Below are positions 33,856 through 42,846 of a stretch of 64,000 nt of DNA, in pieces. A program made the position numbers and the translations under genes. Below the pieces are notes generated by a model. That model worked only from the letters and a program-made list of their open reading frames with translations, did not search any database and had not been told where the DNA came from. Position 1 is the first letter of the stretch; the number at the start of each line of letters is the position of its first letter. Source of the DNA: JBNAVJ01 sp049700455 (lineage in GTDB: Bacteria > Bacteroidota > Ignavibacteria > Tepidaquicellales > Tepidaquicellaceae); NCBI GenBank assembly GCA_049700455.1, contig JBNAVJ010000001.1, forward strand, positions 1-64,000, written 5' to 3'.

Positions 33856-34571
33856 TTTTGTATTTTAGTTTTTAAAGTTAAAATTTCTTTAATTTCCGAT
33901 AAGGTTGTAATTATAAAATCCGCACAGTTTGGTTCACTTTCCTCTTTCCACGACTTCCCTTTAAGCCATATGGTTTTGCATCCAATTTGCTTTGACGGTT
34001 TGATATCACGCTCATAGGAATCCCCTACTACAATACACTCTTCAGGAGAGGAATTAAGACTCTTTAAAGCAAATAAAAATATTCCCGGATCTGGCTTACT
34101 ATAACCTATTTTTACCGAATCCACAACAATATCCAGCAGATTTAATAAGTTCAGGTTGTTACATATTATTGGAAGATTACCATAGAAATTAGAAACAACT
34201 CCTATTTTGTAATTTTGTTTTAAACTACTAATAATTCTTCGGGAACTATTAATATTATCCCGAACATCCCAGTATATTTCTTTTAACATAGTTTCGTATT
34301 GCTTCTGGCTAATATGTAAATTAAGTTTTTGATTTAGCAAATCACATTGCAAGCTAAACTGTTTAGTCAACAATTCATAATAATCACTTATATTTCCAGC
34401 ATACAGTCGTAATTTTTCATCAGCCTTTACAAAAAGGTCTGAATAAATTTTAAAGTCCAATGAAGGGAACACCTTTTTAAAAGCTTCATAATATTTTACA
34501 CTCCAATGCACTCCATTAGTATCAAGAGTACCTCCAAAATCAAACAGTATTACTGTATAATTATTAGTCAT
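33852..34571 (-). CDS. HAD-superfamily hydrolase with DxGGT motif
   Basis: 239 residues. HAD motif I is LFDFGGTLD, in which the second Asp of the classical DxDGT is Gly; motif II KIGVVSNF (Ser), motif III Lys in VKIGYSKPDP and motif IV VVGDSYERD are present. It is likely a phosphatase of a phosphorylated small molecule; in context inositol-phosphate or a phosphatidylinositol-phosphate-type intermediate. DxGGT HADs are known, so the Gly may modulate rather than abolish activity. It overlaps ino1 by four bases and follows the flippase-like gene by 17 bases. Confidence 0.8.
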   Translation of the reverse strand: MTNNYTVILFDFGGTLDTNGVHWSVKYYEAFKKVFPSLDFKIYSDLFVKADEKLRLYAGNISDYYELLTKQFSLQCDLLNQKLNLHISQKQYETMLKEIYWDVRDNINSSRRIISSLKQNYKIGVVSNFYGNLPIICNNLNLLNLLDIVVDSVKIGYSKPDPGIFLFALKSLNSSPEECIVVGDSYERDIKPSKQIGCKTIWLKGKSWKEESEPNCADFIITTLSEIKEILTLKTKIQK

Positions 34572-34588
34572 TAATCAAATGGTGAATT

Positions 34589-35581
34589 CTACAAAATTTC
34601 TTTTTCAAGTTTTCTTGTCCCTGTAAATTGCATTAATAATAAACCTACAATTATCCAGAAGAACTCTCTCAACCTATTCACTATTGAAATGTAAACACCT
34701 ATCCCAGGAGAATAACCTAACGACGCAGAAATAGCATACAATCCTGCCTCTCTGGTGCCTGCTTCCATAGGAACAAAGAAAAGTATATTAAGAATTAAAG
34801 ATGAGCCCGCATATATATAAATCGCCTGAAGAAAATTAGCAGGATAACCAATTGAAAAGAGAATAATATAAAACTCTATTGCAGAAATATATCGAGCCAG
34901 AAGCTCATAACTTAAGGACACATAGAAAGCTTTTTTGTTGTTATTAAATAAATCCTTTACCAGCTCATCTAAAACAAGTAGCTTCTCTTTTTTTCTATTC
35001 AAGAACTTGCCAATAGGCTTTAGAAAAAAAGTCTTATTGGAAAGTGAAACAAAAGAAAGAAATATTCCATTTTTGTGCCATACAAAAAAAAGTAAAATGC
35101 CAGACAACAATATTATTATTAAAGGAATAACAACAAGATATATCTCTACATTTTTAATAACTAATAGTGCCGTAAAACAACTAATGAGCCAGAAAATCAG
35201 ATGGGATAGAATATGAATCATATTATAGAGAAGGGTGGAACTAACAGATGTTTCAAAGCCGAGACGTTCCTTTGTAGCCATTATTCGGAATGGTTCCCCT
35301 CCAAGATTCAAGAAAGGAGTAACATAATTGAGGGCACTGCTACTCAAATGAATTGCAAATAACTCTGATAACTTTATTTTTGCTCCTCTACTTCTGATAA
35401 TTTCAGACCAGGCAAAGGTGTGAAGTATATAAATAACAAACCATACCGAAATTACAGCAATCAACCAAAAACCCGTTTGCTTGATATACTCAATAATATT
35501 ATCTACACCAAACTGGTATATCATATAAAGAAAGAGTACAACACCTATAATAAAGAATAATATTCTATATTTTCTACTCAC
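34589..35581 (-). CDS. Flippase-like membrane protein (UPF0104 / LPG synthase TM family)
   Basis: About 331 residues with seven to eight transmembrane helices. Family marks include the motif NYVTPFLNLGGEPFR (about residues 95-125), a central basic loop with FLNRKKEKL, and PMEAGTREAGLYA in the C-terminal third. Relatives (AglD, MprF N-terminus) flip or transfer lipid-linked substrates. I prefer the GTG at 35581, which overlaps the preceding stop as GTGA; an upstream ATG at 35626 would overlap by 49 bases. Probable role: moving the cluster lipid across the inner membrane. Confidence 0.82.
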   Translation of the reverse strand: MSRKYRILFFIIGVVLFLYMIYQFGVDNIIEYIKQTGFWLIAVISVWFVIYILHTFAWSEIIRSRGAKIKLSELFAIHLSSSALNYVTPFLNLGGEPFRIMATKERLGFETSVSSTLLYNMIHILSHLIFWLISCFTALLVIKNVEIYLVVIPLIIILLSGILLFFVWHKNGIFLSFVSLSNKTFFLKPIGKFLNRKKEKLLVLDELVKDLFNNNKKAFYVSLSYELLARYISAIEFYIILFSIGYPANFLQAIYIYAGSSLILNILFFVPMEAGTREAGLYAISASLGYSPGIGVYISIVNRLREFFWIIVGLLLMQFTGTRKLEKEIL

Positions 35582-36597
35582 AATTGACAGTTTACTGATT
35601 TTCCAAGCCTGGCGGAAAGATAACATTTCCGCAATAGTCTCTGAGTATTGTAAGCCTCCTCAATACCAGCAGTAAAATTTTGTTTCGCTTCTACTATATT
35701 AATAAAATCGCTTATAAGATTAACATAAAATGAAATATATGTTTTCTTATCAGAAGCATCCGGTACTTCAATTTTTTCTATTTCATCCTCCGTTATTTTC
35801 AAAAGTGATTCTCCATCATATTTCATCAAGCTACTGCCAGTAGTAATAAACGCGGAATTGGAACGACTGGATGCTGCCCAGGTAAGATTAATTTGCACAA
35901 TACCTTTATCAAATGTCAAAATTATTGCGGCTGTATCTTCAACTGCATAGGGTTCTAATCTTAATTCGGCAGTCAATGCAGATATTTTATCAGGTTTTCC
36001 TAATAACCATTGAGACAGGTACAAATAATGATAACCTGTATCAGCAATAATGCCACCACCGCTCTTAGTCCTATCAATCCTCCAGAACGGAGCCAATGCA
36101 TCATAGCCAATATCTGCTTCTTTTCTTAATACATTAAATTGAATAAAAAATTTCTCGTAAGGATTGGATTCAATAATAAATTTTTGAAAGTGTTTCCAGA
36201 TAGGCGAATATTTGTATTGATGGAAGGGGAAAAATATACCTTTGTATTCACGTGTCAACTTCTTCTTGATTTGACGTGCTGATTTAATGTCTTCAGTAAG
36301 TGGTTTTTCACATAGGATATGAAGCTGACGCGAGATAGCTTCCTCAATATAAAACGTATGAAAGTTTGGCGGTACACTTATATCAACAAAATCAAGCTGA
36401 CAACTATTAAACATCTTTTCAGCATTGGTGAACACCTCAGCATTTGGAAAATGTGTTTTAAATTCCTTCAGCCTGTTTTCATTAGTATCCATTCCAGCTA
36501 CAATTTCGACCTTATCTTTTACCAGAACATCAAGAAAAGCTGGAATATGACCTGTTTGAGCTATTTTGCCACATCCTATAATTGCTCCCTTAAGCAT
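35578..36597 (-). CDS. Gfo/Idh/MocA-family oxidoreductase
   Basis: 339 residues. N-terminal NAD(P)-binding motif GAIIGCGKIAQTGHIPAF (residues 4-21), then the catalytic EKP motif (LCEKPLTEDI, about residue 98) and a C-terminal alpha/beta domain with GGGIIADTGYHYLYL. The family includes myo-inositol 2-dehydrogenase and keto-sugar reductases. Next to inositol-phosphate synthase and an aminotransferase, oxidation of a cyclitol ring hydroxyl is an attractive role, but substrate residues are not decisive. Overlaps the CDP-alcohol transferase gene by eight bases. Confidence 0.86.
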   Translation of the reverse strand: MLKGAIIGCGKIAQTGHIPAFLDVLVKDKVEIVAGMDTNENRLKEFKTHFPNAEVFTNAEKMFNSCQLDFVDISVPPNFHTFYIEEAISRQLHILCEKPLTEDIKSARQIKKKLTREYKGIFFPFHQYKYSPIWKHFQKFIIESNPYEKFFIQFNVLRKEADIGYDALAPFWRIDRTKSGGGIIADTGYHYLYLSQWLLGKPDKISALTAELRLEPYAVEDTAAIILTFDKGIVQINLTWAASSRSNSAFITTGSSLMKYDGESLLKITEDEIEKIEVPDASDKKTYISFYVNLISDFINIVEAKQNFTAGIEEAYNTQRLLRKCYLSARLGKSVNCQL

Positions 36598-37480
36598 TTA
36601 CCATATCATTTGATTTTAGTAACTGCAATAATTTATCGGCGTATTTATTCTCTACGACAATTACATAAACCAATACAAGATTATACAAAACAATTGTAGC
36701 AACAATAAAAATTATAGGCTCTCTGAATAAAAGAGAAATAATAAGTATGATTATTCTTGAATTAATAGTCAAAAAGTTATAGTATTTAATAAGAGGTTGA
36801 TTTAATCTCTTGTATTCTTCCCTAAGTGCAGGGAGAATTTCTTCTGGATATTTATTATTTACTAAATCATAAAGACTTTTGAAGGACTTAGTAAACAACC
36901 TCTGAATTCCAAGAACTGCTGAATAAAGTTTATAATATATTGATGTACTTGCACCAGCATTAAGAGGTGCTCCTGAAGAAAGGCTATCAAGTTCTGCCTT
37001 TTTCTTATCAATAACAATATACAAATAGGCATTTCGATAAAAATCTGCAATAGGAAATTGTATACTATGACTTACTACCGCAAGAAAAACTAACCCTATG
37101 TATAAAACAGAACCCAATTCGTTATATAATCTCAAAGCAAGATGAACATATATACTTAAGAAAACTGCATTCCCACTGATTCCATCAAGAATTCTACCTG
37201 TTGTTGTTTTATTATTTGTAATTCTGGCAAGTACACCATCAGCACTGTCAAAGATATCAGATATAATGAATAGTGCAATACCAATGAGGTTTATTTTAAG
37301 AGAGGTATAGTAAAATAAGTGGCCAGCAATTACTCCTATAATGCCTGCAAGAATTGATACAATATTTGGTGTCAATCCCAGCTTCTTAGCTACCTTAGCT
37401 ACACCATAGCCAAGAGGTCTGTAAAAATAGATATCAATAAGTTCTTCTGTCTCTCTGGATTTAAGAGCTAATTCTTTCAC
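36590..37480 (-). CDS. CDP-alcohol phosphotransferase-like enzyme with altered motif
   Basis: 296 residues with about six transmembrane helices. The active-site signature DxxDGxxAR...GxxxDxxxD is seen as DSADGVLARITNNKTTTGRILD, but the position of the final Asp is Gly (DGISG), verified on the nucleotide sequence. The N-terminal AKKLGLTPNIVS is standard for the family. It joins a CDP-activated group to an alcohol, for example inositol phosphate to CDP-diacylglycerol, or CDP-inositol to an acceptor. The loss of the proposed base residue is unusual. It overlaps the aminotransferase gene by 20 bases. Confidence 0.82.
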   Translation of the reverse strand: MKELALKSRETEELIDIYFYRPLGYGVAKVAKKLGLTPNIVSILAGIIGVIAGHLFYYTSLKINLIGIALFIISDIFDSADGVLARITNNKTTTGRILDGISGNAVFLSIYVHLALRLYNELGSVLYIGLVFLAVVSHSIQFPIADFYRNAYLYIVIDKKKAELDSLSSGAPLNAGASTSIYYKLYSAVLGIQRLFTKSFKSLYDLVNNKYPEEILPALREEYKRLNQPLIKYYNFLTINSRIIILIISLLFREPIIFIVATIVLYNLVLVYVIVVENKYADKLLQLLKSNDMVNA

Positions 37481-38795
37481 TGATAATTTTTAATGATTCC
37501 TCAATAATGTATAAACCTTCTTCTGCAATTTCCTGACTAATTACAAGTGGTGGATTAATTCTTATATCAGGATTATATCCCATAACTATAAGTCCTCTGC
37601 TCAAGGCTTCGTGAAAAAACATCTTAGTATATTTTTTATCAAGCTTTTCTTTAGTTTTCTGATCCTTTACAAGTTCAAGTCCAATCATTAAACCTTTTCC
37701 GCGAACATCTCCAATAAGCGGAATTTTAGTTTTCATTTCATTTAATTTTTTAATCATAAATTCACCAACCTGTGCAGAGTTAGCCACCAATCCTTCATTT
37801 ATAATTACCTCAAGAGTAGCAAGAGCAGCAGTGGATGCTATCGGATTCCCCCCATAACTCGAGGAACTCCCGCTCGGATTAGCAAATGGTTTAGAGAAAA
37901 TAATTTCATCACGTGACATTAAACCAGTCATCGGGAACCCCCCACCAAAACCTTTCCCTATAGTAATTATATCAGGAATTACATCATCGTGCTGACAACC
38001 AAACATTTTTCCAGTTCTTCCAAACCCTGTAATCATTTCATCCGCAATCAGCAAAGCCCCAATTTCATCTGCCAGTTTTCTCAGTTCTATTAAAAATCCT
38101 TTCGGAGGTACAATATTTCCAGCAGTTCCTTGAATTGGTTCTACAATAATTGCCGCTATATTATTTGTAGTTTCATAACGAACTTTTTTTCTGATAAAAT
38201 CCACACATGCCCATTCACATTCTGGGAAAGTCATTGAAAAGGGACATCTTCTACAGTTTGCATAGGGAGACAAAAATGTTCCAACCGGGAGGGGACCCAA
38301 ATCATTCTTAAAGGTATCACCAAGTAAACCAAGTACCCCCATTGTTTTACCATGAAATCCTTCCCAGAATCCAAGAAACTCGGTTTTCTTTGTATAGGAT
38401 TTAGCGAGCCTTAAAGCTGCTTCTACAGCTTCAGCTCCACTGCTATAATACTGTGTCCGTTTTAAGTCGCCAACAGCAATTTCGGATAGAAGTTTTGAAA
38501 GGAGTGCTCGATTCTTCGAAGTGAAGCTACCAACGTGAATTTTAGAATACTGTTCTATCATCATCTTAACATAGTGGGAATGGTTGTATCCAATCGAAGC
38601 TACCCCCACACCCGCAAAGAAATCGATGTACCTATTTCCATCCACATCTTCTATAATACACCCCTCAGCTTTTTCAGGAACAATTTTTGAGAGGGTTGCA
38701 ATAGTTTGAATACCCGGCGAAATGTAATTTGATTCTAAATTAAAATACTCAAGTGATTTTGGACCTGGAATCTGAGTGATAATTTTACTATACAT
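37461..38795 (-). CDS. Class III PLP aminotransferase
   Basis: 444 residues. Fold-type I class III enzyme: FFAGVGVASIGYNHSHYV, SGAEAVEAALRLA, FHGKT, IIVEPIQGTAG, ADEMITGFGRTG and the PLP lysine in IITIGKGFGGGFP. A Cys cluster CRRCPFSMTFPECEWAC (C-x2-C-x8-C-x3-C) lies near residue 175-195, as in GABA-type transaminases of archaea and some bacteria; it may bind a metal or Fe-S. Amino acceptor unknown. With the adjacent dehydrogenase it could aminate a ketocyclitol, by analogy with inosamine synthesis. Seven bases separate it from the ATP-grasp gene. Confidence 0.88.
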   Translation of the reverse strand: MYSKIITQIPGPKSLEYFNLESNYISPGIQTIATLSKIVPEKAEGCIIEDVDGNRYIDFFAGVGVASIGYNHSHYVKMMIEQYSKIHVGSFTSKNRALLSKLLSEIAVGDLKRTQYYSSGAEAVEAALRLAKSYTKKTEFLGFWEGFHGKTMGVLGLLGDTFKNDLGPLPVGTFLSPYANCRRCPFSMTFPECEWACVDFIRKKVRYETTNNIAAIIVEPIQGTAGNIVPPKGFLIELRKLADEIGALLIADEMITGFGRTGKMFGCQHDDVIPDIITIGKGFGGGFPMTGLMSRDEIIFSKPFANPSGSSSSYGGNPIASTAALATLEVIINEGLVANSAQVGEFMIKKLNEMKTKIPLIGDVRGKGLMIGLELVKDQKTKEKLDKKYTKMFFHEALSRGLIVMGYNPDIRINPPLVISQEIAEEGLYIIEESLKIISERISS

Positions 38796-38802
38796 AAACG
38801 GC

Positions 38803-39618
38803 TTAATTTTTGTTTTGCTTAATTTTATCGTAAATTAGTTCAGCTATTATTTTACTTGCTTCGTCACGCACTGGGGCAAAGCTTGGCCAATCATTCATAT
38901 CAATAACATATATTTCTCCTTCAGGAGTAATTATTACATCTCCACCATAAATATCAAGTCCAAGGAGTTCAGCACTTTTACCCACAATATCTTTCAGATG
39001 ATTAATGTCAAACTCCTTTTTATATTTGTTTTCAGAATAGTACCAGTGAAAATAGTTCTTATCACGAACACCATAAAATTTTATAGTATCACCTTCAATA
39101 TGCTCCTGTACACAACAACGTTCAATGTTTCTTTGTTTGAATTGTCTCAATATACCCCCAATTTCCTGTTCGGACTCAGTATTTACCACGTCATCTTTAC
39201 AAGCTGCGTGGGCATCCCCTCTTTTTATCCATAATTTGCCTTTAAAAAACCCATCTGGTAAGGCAAAACTGTTTATACTTGGTACAATCAGACTTTGAGG
39301 CACTTTTATCCCTCCTTTGTTCAGAAGAGAAAGCATATTATATCGATAGCAATTAAATACACTTTGAGGAGAATTAATAATCATCTTTTTTGAGGGGGCT
39401 ATTTTAAGCAGGTAGTCAACTCCTGCCGGGCTCTGAATCATAGAAAAAATATAATCTTCTGAGATTTTGCCTCTGAAAAGATCATCTTCAGAATATATAT
39501 TCACCTCTATACCAAATTTTCGTATCTCCTCAGCAGTTTTTGTTAATATTAAATAATCATTTAACTCGTGATTAGGAGAAAATTGTAATTCCCTAAGTAG
39601 TCCAGCAACTTTTATCAT
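38803..39618 (-). CDS. ATP-grasp domain enzyme
   Basis: 271 residues. ATP-grasp pattern: pre-grasp region with NSPQSVFNCYRY (about 83-94), nucleotide-binding LWIKRGDAHA, EHIEGDTIKFYGV, and the metal-binding end VIDMNDWPSF (Asp/Asn ligands). RimK-type ligases and inositol-phosphate kinases (ITPK, with DxNxxP) share this arrangement. Given the neighbouring inositol-phosphate synthase, either a ligase adding an amino acid or a cyclitol kinase is possible. The reaction is not resolved by sequence reading. One base separates it from mlaD. Confidence 0.78.
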   Translation of the reverse strand: MIKVAGLLRELQFSPNHELNDYLILTKTAEEIRKFGIEVNIYSEDDLFRGKISEDYIFSMIQSPAGVDYLLKIAPSKKMIINSPQSVFNCYRYNMLSLLNKGGIKVPQSLIVPSINSFALPDGFFKGKLWIKRGDAHAACKDDVVNTESEQEIGGILRQFKQRNIERCCVQEHIEGDTIKFYGVRDKNYFHWYYSENKYKKEFDINHLKDIVGKSAELLGLDIYGGDVIITPEGEIYVIDMNDWPSFAPVRDEASKIIAELIYDKIKQNKN

Positions 39619-39619
39619 A

Positions 39620-40582
39620 TCAAAATATTTTTATGTCAATATATTTTTTAGGATGTTCCTTGAAATCAAGAATCAAAAGATTAAAATCTTTTATCAGTTT
39701 AAGTATATCAAGATATAACTCATCACTATTAAGCAAATTTCCAACAGTGGAGTTTGTATTAATTCTAGCCATTACTGAATCTAATCTCAATCCAATAGAA
39801 TTTAGAGTAGTATAAAGTGTATCGTTTTTAATTAGCTTACCTAAGGTACCTTTCCCAGCACTGATAGAATCAACAAGTAGATTAATATTTTTAGAAGCCT
39901 CCTGTAGGTTTTCATACAATCGTTTATCATATATACTCATTCCAAGCGTTCCGCGTTTTTCAACAATTGCTCGGCTGATTTCATTAATATTATATACGGT
40001 TCTATTGATATTATCAGCAATAGAATTTGAGGTAATTAGTTGTCCAAGTGTGCCTTTGCCTGCAACAAGGCCATTGGTTATTTCTTTTACATCTTTAAGT
40101 GATGAGTTAATAAGGGCAAAAGTAGAATCTAGTTTCACCTGTAGTTTGTTTGCGGCATTCTCAAGGCTAAAAACATCTTTAACAGGTAAAAATGCCCCAT
40201 CAGGAAGTTTTCTTTCATTAACTTTACCTATACTAATATCTATATACTTATCCCCCAACATCCCAATAGTTTTAATGCTTGCAGTAGAATTTTCTGTTAT
40301 CATTTCTTGATAGCTTTTTCTTAAAGTGATTGTAACAACAATACCATTTGTATCATTTATTCGTGTAAATTCAAAACTTTTCACCTGTCCAATTTTCATT
40401 CCACCAAGAGTTACCATAGAACCATTCGCAAGCCCCTCTATATTGGTAAGAAAAACTTTGAGCTCATAGTTCCGGGAAAACACATTATTCTCCGTCCCTA
40501 CTATAGAAACAAAAATGATAAATATTACCAGTGCTATAAAAATTGTAATTCCTACCTTTAAGTCAGATAAACGTTTAGACAT
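39620..40582 (-). CDS. mlaD: MCE/MlaD-family lipid-binding protein
   Basis: 320 residues. N-terminal transmembrane anchor (about 12-30, VGITIFIALVIFIIFVSIVG), then an MCE domain (about 40-120) with GLANGSMVTLGGMKIGQV, and a long C-terminal helical part with repeated GKGTLG(Q/K)LI units near LITSNSI, IYDKRL and LIKNDTL. The substrate-binding component of an Mla-type ABC system that moves phospholipids between membranes. Its ATPase and permease partners are the next two genes upstream. The repeats GTLGQL/GTLGML/GTLGKL are typical of Bacteroidota MCE tails. Confidence 0.88.
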   Translation of the reverse strand: MSKRLSDLKVGITIFIALVIFIIFVSIVGTENNVFSRNYELKVFLTNIEGLANGSMVTLGGMKIGQVKSFEFTRINDTNGIVVTITLRKSYQEMITENSTASIKTIGMLGDKYIDISIGKVNERKLPDGAFLPVKDVFSLENAANKLQVKLDSTFALINSSLKDVKEITNGLVAGKGTLGQLITSNSIADNINRTVYNINEISRAIVEKRGTLGMSIYDKRLYENLQEASKNINLLVDSISAGKGTLGKLIKNDTLYTTLNSIGLRLDSVMARINTNSTVGNLLNSDELYLDILKLIKDFNLLILDFKEHPKKYIDIKIF

Positions 40583-40592
40583 AAAAAACCAT

Positions 40593-41372
40593 TTATTTTT
40601 TGGATATCTCTAATTCTGAATTTTTTACCGATAAAATTTCAGCAAAGAATTCTTTAATAAAAGGAGTGTTAATCTTTAATATATCTTTCATACTACCAGA
40701 AGCCACTAATTTACCCTCTTCAATAACTGTAAACATATTGCCCACCTGCATAGCATTATACACATCATGAGTAACAACAATAGAAGTTGCACCTTCTCTC
40801 TGAATTTTCTTTATCAATTCAAGAATTGACTTTACATTGATTGGATCTATCCCTGTAGTTGGCTCATCGTACAGTAATATATCCGGCTTGAATGCGATGG
40901 CTCTGGCTATTGCTACACGTTTTTTCATTCCACCGCTCAATTCTTCTGGGTATAAATCTTCTATACCTTCCAGATTTACAAATGAGAGACACTCAGAAAC
41001 TCTTCTTGTAATTTCTTCTGAACTCTTTCTATTGTGTTCTCGTAAGAAAAAGGCAATGTTTTCGCCTACTGTCATAGAATCAAATAATGCGTTGCCCTGA
41101 AAAACTACTCCGATATTTTTCCTTATCTCATTTAAACCAAACTCATCCATCAAAGTTATATCTTTATCATATACCAATACATTTCCTGATTGAGGTTTCC
41201 ATAGCCCAAGTAATACTTTTAAAATAGAGCTCTTCCCCGCCCCACTTGGTCCAAGAATGACCATAGTATCACCTTTCTTGACCTCAAAAGAAATTTTATC
41301 CAGGATTTCCCTATTGCCAAGAGATAACGAGACATTATTAAACCTAATTAGGCTTTTTACATAATCTCCCAT
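40593..41372 (-). CDS. mlaF: MlaF-family lipid-transport ATPase
   Basis: 259 residues. Walker A GPSGAGKSS (about 38-46), Q-loop VFQGNALFDSMTV, signature LSGGMKKR (Mla-type GG(M/Q)(K/R)(K/R)R form), Walker B ILLYDEPTTGIDP and H-loop THD. ATPase of the MlaFED lipid transporter. It lies between mlaE (16-base overlap) and mlaD (10-base gap), so all three subunits are coexpressed with the lipid biosynthetic genes. Confidence 0.92.
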   Translation of the reverse strand: MGDYVKSLIRFNNVSLSLGNREILDKISFEVKKGDTMVILGPSGAGKSSILKVLLGLWKPQSGNVLVYDKDITLMDEFGLNEIRKNIGVVFQGNALFDSMTVGENIAFFLREHNRKSSEEITRRVSECLSFVNLEGIEDLYPEELSGGMKKRVAIARAIAFKPDILLYDEPTTGIDPINVKSILELIKKIQREGATSIVVTHDVYNAMQVGNMFTVIEEGKLVASGSMKDILKINTPFIKEFFAEILSVKNSELEISKK

Positions 41373-42139
41373 ACAACTTTAGTAAAAATAAAATCAATTA
41401 TTAGAATAACTATACTGGTAACTACAACTGAATTTATAACAGATCTACCTAAACCGGTAGTCCCACCAAAAGTTTTAAGCCCAAAATAACAACTTATAGT
41501 AGCAATGAAAAACCCAAAGAAAATAGGTTTTGTAAAACCCACAAACAAATCTTTCATCTGTAATCCATACACCGCAGCTTTCCAGAAAATGGATGAGTCA
41601 ACTCCAAGAGAAAAGTTAGCAGCTGCCATTCCTCCAACAATTCCGATAAAATCACTTATCAGAGTTAGAGGCAAAAACATTGTTACCGACGCAACTACTT
41701 TTGGTAGAACTAATTTTTCAATAGGATTTGAACCAAAAGCCCTAAGAGCATCAACCTGTTCACTAAGAACCATACCCCCGATTTCAGAAGCATTTTTAGC
41801 CCCTGTACGGGATGCCAATAAGACACCAGTTATTACAGGCCCAAGTTCTCGAATGATTCCCAGAGAAACAGTCCTGCCGACCATAGTTTTAGCTCCAAAT
41901 ACTTCAAATCTATATCCAACTTCTAAAGACAAAATGATACCAATAAATAATCCACTTAGAGCAATCAACGGGAAAGATTGACTGCCTATACGATACATTT
42001 CATCCAAACATAATCTCAAATTACGAAATATATATCGAAAACTTTTGAATAAATCTCTCAAAAGAAATCCATATTCCTGTAGATTATAAAGAAATAAAAC
42101 AACTCTATTTTCTTGTCGGTTGATATTCACAGTATTCAT
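41357..42139 (-). CDS. mlaE: MlaE-family lipid ABC permease
   Basis: 260 residues with about five membrane helices. MlaE marks: IALSGLFIGIILSLE, REL(G)PVITGVLLASRTGAKNASEIGGM with the conserved E..D.L.A.G.NP (EQVDALRAFGSNP), and KPIFFGFFIATISCYFG. Inner-membrane permease of the MlaFED system. It overlaps the nucleotidyltransferase gene by four bases. Confidence 0.92.
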   Translation of the reverse strand: MNTVNINRQENRVVLFLYNLQEYGFLLRDLFKSFRYIFRNLRLCLDEMYRIGSQSFPLIALSGLFIGIILSLEVGYRFEVFGAKTMVGRTVSLGIIRELGPVITGVLLASRTGAKNASEIGGMVLSEQVDALRAFGSNPIEKLVLPKVVASVTMFLPLTLISDFIGIVGGMAAANFSLGVDSSIFWKAAVYGLQMKDLFVGFTKPIFFGFFIATISCYFGLKTFGGTTGLGRSVINSVVVTSIVILIIDFIFTKVVWEIM

Positions 42140-42846
42140 CTAAAATTCGTTTTTAAAAATTCTCTTGCTAATTCAATATCTTCAATATGGTCAACATCAA
42201 TAATTTTACTAAAGATAAATCCTTTCATTTTAACTTTATTAGTCAAAAGAAATCTCAATAAGTTTCTTAACCTAATAACTCTATTATTATAGGCAGCCTC
42301 CATAAAATCAAAAACTTGATAGTTAAAATAATAAATTCCTCCTGTTATTAATTTTTCATTTGTTTTAGTATCTTTGAATGCTAAAATATTCAACTCGTTA
42401 TCAGTCTCAACCCACAGTGGTTTTTCATCTCTTACAAATTCTGTTATAGCAATTACTGAATAATATTTATCATAGGAACATATACATCTATAGAATTCAT
42501 CAAACTCTTCTTGTTTAAAAACTGAATCTATAGTCATCAAAATAAAAGATTCTGGAGATGAAATTTTACTAAGTTCATAAAAGCTATGGAATGAACTCTG
42601 AGTTGTTTTGTAAACTACTATAACTTCAGAATCTATATTATCAATAATACGACTTACTCTATCTTTAAAAGCAAGTAACTCTGGATTAAGCAATATTTTT
42701 ATTTTATCGAATTTATTATTCTTTGTAACCTCTAGAACTCTTTCTAATAAACTTTGTCCTTCTATCTCTACAAGTGGCTTTGGGAAAACAACCCCTTCTT
42801 GCTTAAGTCTACTCCCTTTACCACCTCCTATTACAAATAGATTCAT
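42136..42846 (-). CDS. NTP-transferase (sugar/cyclitol-phosphate nucleotidyltransferase)
   Basis: 236 residues. N-terminal nucleotide-binding signature FVIGGGKGSRLKQEG followed by FPKPLVEIEGQSLLERVLE; metal-binding Asp in LMTIDSVF. The fold is GT-A nucleotidyltransferase. In the context of ino1 and a CDP-alcohol enzyme it could be a CTP:inositol-1-phosphate cytidylyltransferase, as in thermophile di-inositol-phosphate synthesis, but the nucleotide and sugar are not determined. It overlaps arsR-type and mlaE genes by four bases each. Confidence 0.82.
   Translation of the reverse strand: MNLFVIGGGKGSRLKQEGVVFPKPLVEIEGQSLLERVLEVTKNNKFDKIKILLNPELLAFKDRVSRIIDNIDSEVIVVYKTTQSSFHSFYELSKISSPESFILMTIDSVFKQEEFDEFYRCICSYDKYYSVIAITEFVRDEKPLWVETDNELNILAFKDTKTNEKLITGGIYYFNYQVFDFMEAAYNNRVIRLRNLLRFLLTNKVKMKGFIFSKIIDVDHIEDIELAREFLKTNFR

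Noticed and set aside
41505..41981. 158-residue plus-strand ORF inside mlaE
   Set aside because: Antisense shadow of a conserved permease; composition is not protein-like.
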